Origin: IDS-8 sp040902105
GTDB taxonomy: Bacteria; Pseudomonadota; Gammaproteobacteria; Steroidobacterales; Woeseiaceae
Length of the DNA stretch: 64,000 nt
Assembly: GCA_040902105.1 (NCBI GenBank)
Contig: JBBDXW010000054.1
Location: forward strand, 37,795 to 101,794
Direction: 5' to 3'
Made by a program: the position numbers and the translations under genes
Part shown: positions 18,130 to 28,517 of the stretch, in pieces
How the letters are laid out: each line of letters opens with the position of its first letter
Numbering within the stretch: the first letter of the stretch is position 1
The notes under the pieces: model-generated
Databases searched by the model: none
Told to the model about the DNA's origin: nothing
What the model saw: only the letters and a program-made list of their open reading frames with translations

Positions 18130-19932
18130 TCATTGGCCTCCCGCATATGCATCCGCGTCGACGTTCTTCTGCCGACTGTGCCCCGGTGGTGAGTAGCTGC
18201 CGCGTATGATCCTGGCCGCAAACAGTCCCAGCGTGACGTACAGGAAAAACCAGCTGAGTGCCAGTATGGCTTCGCCCGTGAACCAGTCGATCGATCCGTC
18301 AGGGGACAGCTGTCCCTTGGCTTCCTGGAAGGGACGAACGTAGTAGACGATAATGAGCACCGGCATGACAATGCCATAGACAATCAGAACGCCGGCGGTG
18401 ATGAGCGAGGTACGCGTCCTGTTCCGGCTCACTTCCTCTGCCGGGATTTCGTGGAGTTTCGCCAGGCGCCTTGCCTCTTCATCCGTCACCGTCGTATAGC
18501 GCGACACGACCATGGTGACGACGAGGCTGACGACAGTGCCGATAATGACCGGGTTCAAATACGACGGAAACTCGACAACACCGATGAACTCGAAGAATTT
18601 CGGCACCACGTTGAAAAAGAGCCCGGACAGCATGCCCCAAAATGCGGCCGATTCCGTAATCCGCGTGCTCCATATGCTCATGAGCCCTACGGGTCCCCAT
18701 GACGATGCGAATACCGTCGCAATGAAGGTCGTCAGCCAGAAAATGTTGGGTGGAAATATCAACGCGGCGACCAACGCCACCGAGCCGATGGCCAGCATCA
18801 TCAAGCGGCTGAAACGCAGTGTTTTTCGTTCGTCGCCCGTTTGGTGTATCCCGATATCGTTGCTCGCGCTGAAGCCCACGAGCGACAGAAATGTGGACGC
18901 CGACGACAAAATGGCAGCCATGATGCCGGCGAGCATCAATGCGCCGAGGATGTCGGGCATCATCGTCAAAGAAGCCCAGATGGTGGCACTTTCGGGTACG
19001 TCGATATCCGGCGTCCCCAGATTGATGACGCCCCCCAATCCGTACACCATGACCTGCAACAGGCCCACGAACAGGCAAGCGAGGATGGCAGAGCGAAGAA
19101 CGACATGTTCGTTCCTGGCCATCAAATGGCGACTGGACTGCCACGGACTCACGCAGTAGACCAGTGCCCAGCTCGCATCGATGGCGATCGTCCAGATCAG
19201 ATAGTCCGTTGGCGTCGACCACTCGGTGCCGGGACCGACGATCCCGTGCCAGGACATCAGGTCCTCCTTGCCCTCGAGCACGGCGAGGTCCCGAATCACG
19301 CTCGACACTCCACCGAGATCGCTGACGACGTAGTACGCGGCTCCTGCGCTGGCGAAGGTGACTAGCAGGAACATCAGGGTGTCGGTCAGAATGACTCCGC
19401 GTGATCCCGAATACATCGTGAAAGTCGTGTAGCTGAGCCAGGCGACGATCAACGCTTCCACGTAACTGAGGCCGGTAAGCTGCGTCAGCAGGATACCGGC
19501 ACCCTGGGTGACCGCGAGCAAATAGCCGCCGAGGGCGAGAATAATCGTTACTCCCGCGAGACCCTGGACGCGCGGGCTGTTGAACCGATCGCCAAAAAAG
19601 GCAGCGACCGTGATCGCCCAACTCCTGCGGAGATACCGCCCGAAGAAGATGGCGCCGATGACCTAGCCAATCGTCGCGTCCTGGGGGAATATCACATACG
19701 GGCCGGCCTGACCCGCGTATGCGAACCCGGCCTCCCCCAGGAACATGGTCGAACTCATGACGCTGGCGACCAGCGTCCCGAGAATGAGCAACGTCGGTGC
19801 CCGGCGACCGGCGACATAGTAGTCGTCCAGCCCCTTGACTCCCCGGCCGGCATAGTTGCCGACGGCAATGTAAACGAGAATGCTAACAGCGATCGTTGCC
19901 GTGTAGATGTCCAGGTTCTGGCTCCGATCTAT
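18130..19932 (-). pseudogene. Sodium:solute symporter (SSS family), in-frame TAG and no start codon
   Basis: One continuous minus-strand frame of about 600 codons reads as an SSS-family transporter. The start region gives LDIYTATIAVSILVYIAVGN, then KGLDDYYVAGRRAP and SSTMFLGEAGFAYAG, typical of helices 1-3. A TAG at 19663-19665 interrupts IG-stop-VIGAIFFGRYLRRS, after which the frame continues for more than 500 codons to the C-terminus at 18130. No ATG, GTG or TTG exists in the N-terminal part before the symporter homology; at 19930-19932 an ATA stands where a start would fit, with AGGAAAGG upstream. As read, the gene cannot yield full-length protein unless the stop is read through. It lies divergent from the aldehyde dehydrogenase, which also carries a TAG. 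It probably imported an amine. Confidence 0.75.
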
Positions 19933-20149
19933 GGTTTGTGGCGTTACCTTTCCTGCCGCCGAGGAAGGGTCGTGAAAGGCAGCTTATTTCTGTTTTAGAC
20001 TGTTTCGCATGTTAGCGTACACGGCGCCGCCTGTCTTGCGACGGACAGGCAGGTCCCCCGCAGACGAAACGGAACGACAATGCGCTGCCGCCAGGCCGGT
20101 CATTTTGCAGCTATCATTGAACCGGTGGTGTCGGTCGAGGAGGACTGCT

Positions 20150-21643
20150 GTGCTGGATAAAACCGTCAACGATTGGCACGCTGAGGCGGCGGGTCTCGTC
20201 ATAGAGGGCCGTGCGTTCATCAACGGCCGGTATTAGTGGGCGCTGTCCGGGGAGACGCGCCCGACAATGAATCCCGGCAACGGCTCGAAACTCGCGGACG
20301 TGGCGAATTGCGGACCGGAAGATGCCGATCTTGCCGTCGAGGTTGCGCGGGCAGCGTTCGAAAGTGGCGTGTGGGTCGAGATGGCACCCGCTGATCGTAA
20401 GATGGTCCTCGTACGCTGGGCGGAACTGATCGAGCAAAACGCTAACGAGATCGCGTTGCTAGAGAGTCTCGACGTCGGCAAGCCGATTGCCGACACGACC
20501 GGTGTCGATATTCCGTCCGCCATTCGCACGATTCGGTGGAGCGGCGAGGCCATCGACAAGGTCTACGGCGAGATTTCACCGACACCCAAAAATTGTCTGG
20601 CGCTGATCCAGCACCTGCCGCTCGGAGTGGTCGGCGCCATCGTACCCTGGAACTTCCCGTTGTCGACCACGGCATGGAAGCTGGCACCTTCCTTGGCAAC
20701 GGGCAATTCGGTGATACTCAAACCGGCTTCAAGCACACCGTTGAGCGCACTTCGGATCGCGGGGCTCGCGAGTGAGGCAGGGCTGCCCGACGGAGTGTTG
20801 CAGGTATTGCCCGGTCCAGGCGGCTGCCTCGGCCGTCACCTGGTGCTGCACCCGGATATCGACGGGCTGACGTTTACCGGGTCGACCGAGGTGGGCAAGC
20901 AGCTCATGCGCTACTCGGGCGAATCCAACCTGAAGCGAACGTTCCTCGAACTGGGCGGCAAAAGCCCGAACATCGTGTTTGCTGATGCCAACCTCGAGAA
21001 GGCCGCGACGTTTGCTGCCATCGCCGTCTTCTACAACGGCGGGCAGACCTGTACCGCGGGTACCCGATTGATCGTCGAGGAGCGTATCAGGGAGCAGTTC
21101 GTCGAAATGGTGAAGGCGCAAAGCCGCAACTGGATGCCCGGTGATCCGCTGGACCCGGCCACGGTGATGGGTCCGATGATCGATGCGACGCAGCTGAAAG
21201 CGGTGGCCGACTACGTGGCCATCGGCAGAAACGAGGGCGCGTCGCTGGTCTCCGGTGGCAGGCAAACGCTGCCGGAGTCCGGCGGCTTCTACTATGAGCC
21301 GACGATATTCCAGGCAGTGAGCAAGGATATGCGCATTGCCAGGGAGGAGATCTTCGGTCCTGTCCTGTCAGTCATCGGATTCCAAGAAGCCGGGGAAGCC
21401 GTGTCGATCGCCAACGACTCGATCTACGGGTTGGCAGGCGCCGTCTGGAGCAACGATATCAACACGGCCCACAAGGTTGCAGCAGCCGTCCGCGTCGGCA
21501 CCATGGGAATCAACAATTACTTCGGCGGAGATATCACGGTGCCGTTCGGCGGTTTCAAGCAGAGCGGCAACGGGCGCGACAAGTCGATGCACGCATTCGA
21601 CGATTACACCGAACTCAAGACGACATGGATCGAATTTGGATAG
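20150..21643 (+). pseudogene. PuuC-like aldehyde dehydrogenase interrupted by an early in-frame TAG
   Basis: The frame from GTG at 20150, with GAGGAGG six bases upstream, reads LDKTVNDWHAEAAGLVIEGR and FINGRY, the typical N-terminus of PuuC-type aldehyde dehydrogenases. TAG at 20234-20236 (codon 29) then interrupts it. The same frame continues with WALSGETRPT into an otherwise intact enzyme: IVPWNFPLSTTAWKLAPS (NAD site), TFTGSTEVGK, the general base in ELGGKSPN, and the nucleophilic cysteine in NGGQTCTAG. Internal initiation at ATG 20267 would give a 458-residue protein lacking about 39 residues. In other members the interrupted position is variable. Role: oxidation of the amino-aldehyde made by PuuB-like enzymes. 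Confidence 0.8.
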
Positions 21644-21717
21644 CGGACCGGATTCAGCCAGCAGGAATCTATACCGAGCTGCGTGATAATCGTAACAACA
21701 AGTGAGGGGCGATGACC

Positions 21718-23136
21718 ATGAAAGAAGACAGCGATACGTCGCGGGATCCGGGCACGAGCAGCGAGGAGCGCGCCAAACCGGGCTTGAGTCGTCGTGACTT
21801 CGCCAAGTCCACCGTCGCCGCTGGCGCCGCCGCCGCATTTGCGATGCCCGACGTTGGTAACGCCGCGTCACAGTCGGCCGAGGCGACGCAAGCCACAGGG
21901 GCCGCTGCGAACAATGACTCTTCGCAGGAATGGTGGACAGGCCACACCATTCCGGCTGAATACTATTACGAGGAGGAACATTACAGGAAGGACGAACGCT
22001 ACATTGCCGAGAACTTCTGGTTGCTCGCCGACCACGCTAGCCGGATTCCGGACACCGGCGATTACTTCGTGTTCAAGTTCGGCCTCGGCGAGAGTGTCAT
22101 CGTCCTGCGCGACGAGTCAGGAAACATCCGGGCATTCAACAACGTCTGCCGCCATCGCGGATCACGCCTGTGCCGGCACGACGGAGATCCCCGACCGGAG
22201 GACGAGCGGCTTTCGGTCCGCCAACTAGGGGAGAGTGGCAACGCGCAGGTGATTCGCTGCCCGTATCACGCCTGGATGTACGATCTGGACGGCAGCCTCA
22301 TCGAAGCATACGATGCCCACGAAGACTTCGACATGAACGCCAACGGCCTGGTTCCGTGCTACATGCGCGTGGAGGAAGGCCATATATTTCTGAACTTCTC
22401 CCGCAGCGAAACGCCGCCGAATTTTGATGCGATCACTACTTACGGGTTCAGGAACGTCGCTGCACGATATCGGCTGGCAGACCTGAAGGTCGGCGCCCGA
22501 CGGCAGTATCCGATCAGGGCCAACTGGAAGCTGGCGCTGGAGAATTTTCTGGAGTGTTACCACTGCGGCCCTGCGCACCAGAACCTCGTGACCACCCATA
22601 ATTGGGACTACAGCCTGTCGAATGCGCGCCAGCAGCGTCACGACAGCCGAGTCGCCGACTGGCTCGGGCCGGAGCTCGCCGCGGACAAGGGAACGAGTTC
22701 CGGAGGGCCGTACGACGGCGAGCTGAATCTGGGATTCCTGACCGGGTCGCTGGACGGCAAGCCGCTGGTGCCTTTGCTTCCGGGCATCAAGGACTGGACA
22801 CACGGCACAGCGCTCGGCATAACCGGTTATTCGACCGGCTACTGGCAGGCTTACGACGACCACGTGGCAGTCGTTCGGTTCACGCCGCGAGGCGCCGAGC
22901 TGACGGACAGCGAAATATTCTGGTTGGTTCATCCTGAAGCCGAAGCAGGCAGGGACTACGATGCGGATAGGCTAATGGCGCTATGGGATATCACCATCAA
23001 GGAAGACACCTGGATCGTCGAGAACAATCACGTGGGCATCAAATCGGGCGGTTACCGGTCCGGTCGTTACTCCGTTCACGAGGAAGAGCCGTCAGGCTTT
23101 GCCGCCTGGTACATGCGGGAGATCGTGAAGGACTGA
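21718..23136 (+). CDS. Tat-exported Rieske oxygenase, large subunit (CntA/quaternary-amine type, copy 1)
   Basis: About 472 residues. A twin-arginine signal LSRRDFAKSTVAAGAAAAF occupies residues about 23-41. The Rieske [2Fe-2S] ligands lie in NVCRHRGSRLC and RCPYHAWMYD (C-x-H and C-x-x-H). The catalytic iron site is in NFLECYHCGPAHQN, where the bridging position before the first histidine is Glu rather than the Asp of ring-hydroxylating dioxygenases; CntA-type enzymes acting on quaternary ammonium compounds share this. ATG at 21718 is preferred over 21712 because the AGGGG is then eight bases away. A cytochrome c gene follows after 18 bases; no reductase gene is seen. The second copy is at 28598-30028. 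Confidence 0.85.
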   Translation: MKEDSDTSRDPGTSSEERAKPGLSRRDFAKSTVAAGAAAAFAMPDVGNAASQSAEATQATGAAANNDSSQEWWTGHTIPAEYYYEEEHYRKDERYIAENFWLLADHASRIPDTGDYFVFKFGLGESVIVLRDESGNIRAFNNVCRHRGSRLCRHDGDPRPEDERLSVRQLGESGNAQVIRCPYHAWMYDLDGSLIEAYDAHEDFDMNANGLVPCYMRVEEGHIFLNFSRSETPPNFDAITTYGFRNVAARYRLADLKVGARRQYPIRANWKLALENFLECYHCGPAHQNLVTTHNWDYSLSNARQQRHDSRVADWLGPELAADKGTSSGGPYDGELNLGFLTGSLDGKPLVPLLPGIKDWTHGTALGITGYSTGYWQAYDDHVAVVRFTPRGAELTDSEIFWLVHPEAEAGRDYDADRLMALWDITIKEDTWIVENNHVGIKSGGYRSGRYSVHEEEPSGFAAWYMREIVKD

Positions 23137-23154
23137 GCCCCGGTACGCAGCCCC

Positions 23155-23667
23155 GTGATCGGATTATCCGCTGCCAGAAGGGCGCCGAGGTGTACCGCGT
23201 CGATCTGCGTCTTTGCCGCCGTGCTGGTCTTTTCTGCCTGCGCGCAGGTAAAAGGCGCGCCATCGCTGCCGGACACGGTGCCGTCCGCCAACCTCCTGGC
23301 GACGAGCGCCTCGGTTGGGGACGGCGTCTATTCCATCGAGCAAAGCCGGCGCGGCGAGGCGCACTACCTCGAGCATTGCAAGCGTTGTCACCTGCGAGAC
23401 CTGTCCGGGGATTATGGTGAGGATGCGCCGGCGCTGGTGGGTGAGGAGTTTCTGTCCAACTGGGCCAACTGGACGCTGGGCGACCTGTTCGACTTCATGC
23501 AGACCGAGATGCCGCCGAAGCGCCAGGACCGGCGCGATCTGACTGCGGATACGTATGCCGACATACTGGCCTTTATCCTGGAGCGAAACGGATTCCCGGC
23601 GGGAGCGGCCGAGCTGCCGCCCGGATTCGAGCCGCTGAGCGAGATCGGAATGGGCTCGAGCCCATAG
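23155..23667 (+). CDS. Monohaem c-type cytochrome, probable lipoprotein
   Basis: A 170-residue protein with a hydrophobic N-terminal segment ending in FSAC, a plausible lipobox at cysteine 29, and one haem site CKRCH at residues 75-79. The later METPP-like stretch MQTEMPPKRQD may supply the methionine ligand. The fold would be a class I cytochrome c on the periplasmic side. The start is GTG at 23155, 18 bases after the Rieske gene stop, without a clear ribosome binding site, so translation may be coupled. It is a candidate electron carrier for the exported Rieske oxygenase; that is inference from position only. Confidence 0.75.
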   Translation: MIGLSAARRAPRCTASICVFAAVLVFSACAQVKGAPSLPDTVPSANLLATSASVGDGVYSIEQSRRGEAHYLEHCKRCHLRDLSGDYGEDAPALVGEEFLSNWANWTLGDLFDFMQTEMPPKRQDRRDLTADTYADILAFILERNGFPAGAAELPPGFEPLSEIGMGSSP

Positions 23668-23734
23668 CGCGACCAGGCGACGGTTCGCATGCCGGGCTTT
23701 GCTCCGTCACATCGGGCCCCGAGCCCGGCACTGG

Positions 23735-25141
23735 CTAAAAGCCCGCAACGCCGGTCGGGAAGGCTGGCGCGTCGCCCTCCGTGTGGCCGTGCTTTTCGAC
23801 ATACCGGATGGCGTCCTCCATGACTTCGAGTCCTTCACGAAGCACGGCTTCGTCCATGTTCAGCGCGGGATACATGCGAATAGTGTCCTGGCGATCGCAA
23901 ATCGCCCACACGCCGTTCTCGAGCATCTTTCCGCGCACGGCCCGTGCCGTCCACCAGTCCTTTTCATCGGCGCCTGCGGACTCGGGTTTGCCGAAACTGA
24001 CGCCGAGCAGCAGGCCGTTGCCGCGCGCCTCGCGCACGATGCCGAATGCTTCCCATTGACGCATGATGCCGGCGGCGATATTTCCGAGTCGTTTCGCATG
24101 CGCCACGACATGATCCCGCTCGAAAATCTCCAGCGTCCTGATCGCTGCCGCACAGCCGGCCGGCGTACCTGCAAAGGTCGAGCCGGATGCGAAGCTGGTG
24201 TTGTTGCCCATGATGTCGTCGCGTGCCGAGATGCCGGCGAGTGGTGCAATGCCGCCGGACAGATTTTTTCCGTATACCAGGACGTCGGGAACGACCTCGT
24301 AGTGCTCGATGCCCCACATTCGGCCCGTGCGACCGACGCCCGTCAGTACCTCGTCGACGATCATCAACCAGTCGTTCTTGTCGCAGATATCGCGAATCCC
24401 TTTCAGAAAGCGTGTTGACGGAATCCAGTTGCCGCCTTCGGCAAGGCCTGGCTCGACCAGAATTCCGGCGATGTTGTCGCGAGCAGCAATGCAGGACGGA
24501 ATATGGTTGTCGAGGTACCAAAGGCAATACTCGGTGTATTGATCCCGGCTCATTCCGGCGGGGACGTGCTCGCTGTACGGGTAGGGCGCCTTGATAACGC
24601 CACCACCCCAGCCTTCGAGGTAGGTTCCGAAGCGGCCGTCGAGCCCGCTCAGGACCTTCGTCCCAAGACCCATGCCGTGATAGGAAGAAGCGAACGTGAT
24701 GACATACCGGCGCTTCGTATGCGTCAGCGCCAAATGAACGGCGGCCTCGGCTGCCTCCGTACCGGATACCTCGTAATTCGTCCGTGGCAACGCTTCGGCC
24801 GGCATGACGGGCGCAAGCTCTTCGGCCAGGTCGTAGCGCAACGGATGGTCATAATGGAAGCCGAACCGCCGATTGGCTTCTTCTACAGCCTCGAGTATCT
24901 CCGGGTGGCAGTTGCCAAGCGGATTTGTAGCCCAACCGTTCTGGAAATCGATGTAGCGCTTGCCGTCGAGGTCCCAGACGAAGTCGCCCTGTGCCTTGTC
25001 GATGACGATCTGCCGCACGGTACGGAATCCACGGCGTCCGGCTCGCTCCATCTCGGCGTCGAACCTCAAACCGTTCTTGAATAGCGGTATGCCCCGTCGC
25101 AGAGCTGCGAGGGTTTTGGGGCCCGGAAAGCCGTTGGACAT
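23735..25141 (-). CDS. Class III PLP aminotransferase (omega-amino acid/polyamine type)
   Basis: A 468-residue fold-type I enzyme. RTNYEVSGTEAAEAAVHLAL is the phosphate-binding loop, FASSYHGMGLGTK carries the stacking tyrosine region, MIVDEVLTGVGRTG the Asp for the ring nitrogen, and LVYGKNLSGGIAPL the Schiff-base lysine. The ATG at 25141 gives a normal family N-terminus; the frame extends 40 codons further without similarity. The sequence differs clearly from the phospholyase-type enzyme at 362-1645. It converges on the cytochrome c gene and is divergent from the TonB receptor. It probably transfers an amino group from a polyamine breakdown product; substrate unknown. Confidence 0.85.
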   Translation of the reverse strand: MSNGFPGPKTLAALRRGIPLFKNGLRFDAEMERAGRRGFRTVRQIVIDKAQGDFVWDLDGKRYIDFQNGWATNPLGNCHPEILEAVEEANRRFGFHYDHPLRYDLAEELAPVMPAEALPRTNYEVSGTEAAEAAVHLALTHTKRRYVITFASSYHGMGLGTKVLSGLDGRFGTYLEGWGGGVIKAPYPYSEHVPAGMSRDQYTEYCLWYLDNHIPSCIAARDNIAGILVEPGLAEGGNWIPSTRFLKGIRDICDKNDWLMIVDEVLTGVGRTGRMWGIEHYEVVPDVLVYGKNLSGGIAPLAGISARDDIMGNNTSFASGSTFAGTPAGCAAAIRTLEIFERDHVVAHAKRLGNIAAGIMRQWEAFGIVREARGNGLLLGVSFGKPESAGADEKDWWTARAVRGKMLENGVWAICDRQDTIRMYPALNMDEAVLREGLEVMEDAIRYVEKHGHTEGDAPAFPTGVAGF

Positions 25142-25483
25142 GATATCTAATCTCGCAGACCTTACGTTTCGTGAACGTCGAACTCGTTGCGCATCGGTCA
25201 CTCGTAGCCATGATCGATCTCGCTGACTTTGCGCCTGATGATCGTAGCAGTGAATCCACACGCAAGAAAGTTATGCATCGGGTTTCCATATCTGGGTACC
25301 GGGATTCAGTCATGCTCGTCTCCGTTTCCTTGCCTACACGCCAGTAAAGCAAAACAAGTTAGGCCCGTTAAGGAATGAAAAGCCGGACATTACACATTGC
25401 TAAATTTATGTTGCAATCGACCCAGCGTTGAGTTATTCCGTAAGTAAACCTGTGGCTGCGGGTAAGCGGTAAAAGGGGGGAGT
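25142..25483. promoter_or_regulatory. Divergent intergenic region upstream of the TonB receptor
   Basis: These 342 bases separate the minus-strand aminotransferase from the plus-strand receptor and hold no gene I can support. The AT-rich part 25370-25445 is the likely promoter. TTGCAA at 25411-25416 with a 17-base spacer to TATTCC at 25434-25439 is a weak sigma-70 candidate. GGGGGAG sits just before the receptor ATG. I see no clear operator palindrome. Confidence 0.3.
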
Positions 25484-28117
25484 ATGCGATCGACATCTAT
25501 ACGAGCCATTACACCGGTGACCGCAGCAGTTACTGCAGCGCTCTATCCGGGTCCTGCACCGATTGCGCAACAGGCGGACGATGCGCACGTACTCGACGAG
25601 ATCATTGTCACGGCGACGAAACGCAGCTCGTCGGTGCAGGATATCCCGGGAGCGGTGCAGGCAATCACGCAGGAATCGCTGAGCGCGATGGGCGCCAAGA
25701 CCATGGAGGACTATTCGCGTTTCGTGCCGTCCATCAACGTCGTTACCTACGGCGGTAGTTCAAGCACGGTCGTATTCCGCGGCGCGATCACGGGCGGTAG
25801 CTACATCGGGCAGTCCACCTCGTCCGTCTATCTCGACGAGATCTCCGTCACCCAGACCGGTTCGCAACCGACGATTCGCGCCGTTGACATCGCGCGCGTC
25901 GAGGCGCTGTCCGGCCCGCAGGGTACATTGTACGGCTCGGATGCACAGGCCGGCACCATGCGGATCGTCACGAATCAGCCGGTCATGAATGCGTTCGAAG
26001 CGGTATTCGACGGCGAGGTTCGAGCCGGCGACGAAAGCGATCTGAGTTACCGCGGTTCGCTCGTGTTCAATATCCCGCTGGTCGAAGACCGGCTGGCGTT
26101 GCGCGTTGTCGGATTTCAGGATCGCGATGGCGGATTCATCGACAACGTGTTCGGTCGAACGGCCGATTGGCACGGATTGACGGATCGCGACGGGGACGGC
26201 GTGATCGACAACCGGGCACCGGCCGGATTCGGCACGCTGGACAATTCCGCAGTCGTCGAAAAGAACTGGAACGAGAACGAAGTCCAGGGCGGCCGGATGC
26301 ACCTGCGTTGGGAGATGAACGACAGGTGGGCTACGACCGCCTCGTACCATTACCAGAAATCCGAACAGGGCGCGGGCAACGTCATGGATCCCTTCGTGGG
26401 CGATCTTCAGGTGGTCCGTTTTCACGACGATTTTCGCGACGAAAAGTTCTATATGAGCTCGCTGACGCTCGAAGGCGACATGGAGTTTGCCCAGCTGGTA
26501 GCGGCCGTGTCCTATTACGATCGTGAAGTTCTTAGCGTCGAGGACGTGACCACCTACGTCCATTACTGGACGGCGGCGTATTGTCATGATTCGGCCTATA
26601 CCCAAGCCGACTATCCGTACTACTGGGCGAACCCGGAGACGGGTAACATCGTCTGGTGGCCGGTTTATTGCACGGGGCCGACGGTGGACGCCGATGCTTT
26701 CAACGCTGACTTTAGTCCCAGTAACGACGACAAGCTCACGTTTGAAGTGCGGCTGCAAGACGAGGGCGAGCTTTTCGACTGGATCGTCGGTGCCTACTAC
26801 GAGGAAAGCAAGGATTCGTATTCTGATGCATTTGCGATACCGACAACGGGCGGCAGGGACGTGCTGGGCGCGGACAATCTCTATGCCGACTCCGTTTCAC
26901 GAGACTTCTGGGAGTGGTACTGGTCGAAGGATTTCAGCGATATGACCGAAAGCTGGCTTTCGCTGCACCATACCGACTGGGAGCAGAAGGCGGTATTCGG
27001 CGAGGCGACCTGGCACATCAACGATCACCTGGACCTGACCCTGGGGGGGCGTTACTTCGATCGAAGCAATACAAACTACTATGGCGTCAACCATCCGGGC
27101 CGGGTTTATCATTTCGAAGGCGAGCCGGCCGGCGGCAGTGATCGCGAGTATCGCCTGGCGAACGAGCTGCGTCCACCCGGGAGGACGGGTGAGGAAACCC
27201 AGTTCATTCCCAAGGTCAGCCTGAGTTATCAGTTCGATCGCGACCGGATGGTGTATGGGCTGTACACGCAGGGCAAGCGCCAAGGGGGCATTAACCGCAG
27301 CCGGGGCGAGCCTTTCTTCCCGAATACGTACGAATCCGACCTTATGAACAACTACGAGGTGGGGTACAAATCCTACTTTGCCGATGGCAAGGGCCGGTTC
27401 AACCTGACCGCGTATTACATGCTGTGGGAGGATTACCAGCTCCAGGTCGTCGATCCATCGCAGACCCCATGCATCGATCCCGATACGGGCCTGCCGGATC
27501 CGAGTCTTGCGGTGCCGGGCGTTTGCGGGCAGCCATGGCAGTCCGTTATCGGCAACCTCGGTGAGGCACACATTCAGGGCGTCAACGTCGAGCTCGACTA
27601 CTCGCCCAACGAGAACTGGATGTTCGGCCTGAACTTCGAGGACATGGAGGCCGAGACGGATACGGCGCACGACCTGGACGGCGACGACATTCCCAACCTG
27701 ACCAAGGGCATGCGGCTGCCGCTCGTCCCGACCTACAAGGCCTCGGCGTGGATCGAGTATCGCCAGCCGACGCGCCTGCTGGGGGCGACCGAGATGTCCG
27801 TGCGTACACAGTGGTCGACGGCGGGGGACAGCCTCAACCGGCTCGAGCCGTTGTCACCCGTGGATGAGCCAAACGCCCAGTTCGGGAACCCCGGCTACAC
27901 GATCGGCGACCTGCGCGCCGGGATCGTGGGTGAGGATTGGCAATTCGACGTTTTCGTCAATAATCTCACCGACGAACGCGCGTGGTACACGATCGGCAGC
28001 GGCCAGTATCTATGGGCCGCCGCGCAGACGGTGGAAGGCCGAGCGCACCACCAGAACGTCTATGTCAATCGGCCGATAGAGTTCGGCGTGCGGTATATGA
28101 AGCGCTGGGGAGATTGA
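25484..28117 (+). CDS. TonB-dependent outer-membrane receptor
   Basis: An 877-residue receptor. After an N-terminal export region, DEIIVTATKR is the TonB box, followed by the plug domain (IPGAVQAITQESLSAMGAKT, VFRGAITGG, and RVEALSGPQGTLYGSDAQAG near residues 140-165). The rest is a beta barrel with alternating aromatic strands, ending FGVRYMKRWGD. It should import a scarce or large substrate using proton-motive force. It is the first gene before a spermidine-dehydrogenase remnant, a Rieske oxygenase, an enolase-superfamily protein, a cupin and IorAB, so the substrate of that set is the likely ligand. There is no iron-uptake context. Confidence 0.88.
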   Translation: MRSTSIRAITPVTAAVTAALYPGPAPIAQQADDAHVLDEIIVTATKRSSSVQDIPGAVQAITQESLSAMGAKTMEDYSRFVPSINVVTYGGSSSTVVFRGAITGGSYIGQSTSSVYLDEISVTQTGSQPTIRAVDIARVEALSGPQGTLYGSDAQAGTMRIVTNQPVMNAFEAVFDGEVRAGDESDLSYRGSLVFNIPLVEDRLALRVVGFQDRDGGFIDNVFGRTADWHGLTDRDGDGVIDNRAPAGFGTLDNSAVVEKNWNENEVQGGRMHLRWEMNDRWATTASYHYQKSEQGAGNVMDPFVGDLQVVRFHDDFRDEKFYMSSLTLEGDMEFAQLVAAVSYYDREVLSVEDVTTYVHYWTAAYCHDSAYTQADYPYYWANPETGNIVWWPVYCTGPTVDADAFNADFSPSNDDKLTFEVRLQDEGELFDWIVGAYYEESKDSYSDAFAIPTTGGRDVLGADNLYADSVSRDFWEWYWSKDFSDMTESWLSLHHTDWEQKAVFGEATWHINDHLDLTLGGRYFDRSNTNYYGVNHPGRVYHFEGEPAGGSDREYRLANELRPPGRTGEETQFIPKVSLSYQFDRDRMVYGLYTQGKRQGGINRSRGEPFFPNTYESDLMNNYEVGYKSYFADGKGRFNLTAYYMLWEDYQLQVVDPSQTPCIDPDTGLPDPSLAVPGVCGQPWQSVIGNLGEAHIQGVNVELDYSPNENWMFGLNFEDMEAETDTAHDLDGDDIPNLTKGMRLPLVPTYKASAWIEYRQPTRLLGATEMSVRTQWSTAGDSLNRLEPLSPVDEPNAQFGNPGYTIGDLRAGIVGEDWQFDVFVNNLTDERAWYTIGSGQYLWAAAQTVEGRAHHQNVYVNRPIEFGVRYMKRWGD

Positions 28118-28222
28118 GGAATACTGACTCGTCGGATCTCACCTTCCGAGGCGCCGCGCTCGATGATGAACCGCTTCGCGTGTTGAGAGAGTGCGGGCTG
28201 GCGTAGCCGTGCTGCGCGAAGC

Positions 28223-28517
28223 GGCAATTCACCCGTACCCGATCCGGCTCGCGATATCGACGCAACCTTCGCCAATCGCTGGTTCCACGGCTACGCGGGC
28301 GCCGACAAATGACCTGTTTGATCCCTACCGGGGCTATGACGAGGTCCCGTGGGTGCTGGGCCGCAAGCGCTTCGGGCGGACTGCCATCGCCAATTCCGAC
28401 GCTGTCGCGACCTGCCTTACTCAGGCGGCCTTCGACCAGGCGCATCGTGCGGTCCAGGAGCTGATAAACGACGTCATCCGGCCCGGCTTCCAGTATCACT
28501 GGACCGAGCGAATATGA
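28223..28517 (+). pseudogene. C-terminal remnant of a spermidine-dehydrogenase-like gene
   Basis: Two frames in this gap carry the end of the SpdH-like family. From about 28240 one reads DPARDIDATFANRWFHGYAG, matching DPARDIAAITVNRWPHGYAY of the copy at 45053, then hits TGA. In the next frame VLGRKRFGRTAIANSDAVAT matches the family's FAD-closure end and runs to TGA at 28515-28517. At least one shift separates them, and all upstream domains are gone. Bases 28118-28222 hold nothing else I recognise. A complete copy probably once stood between the receptor and the Rieske gene. Confidence 0.75.
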
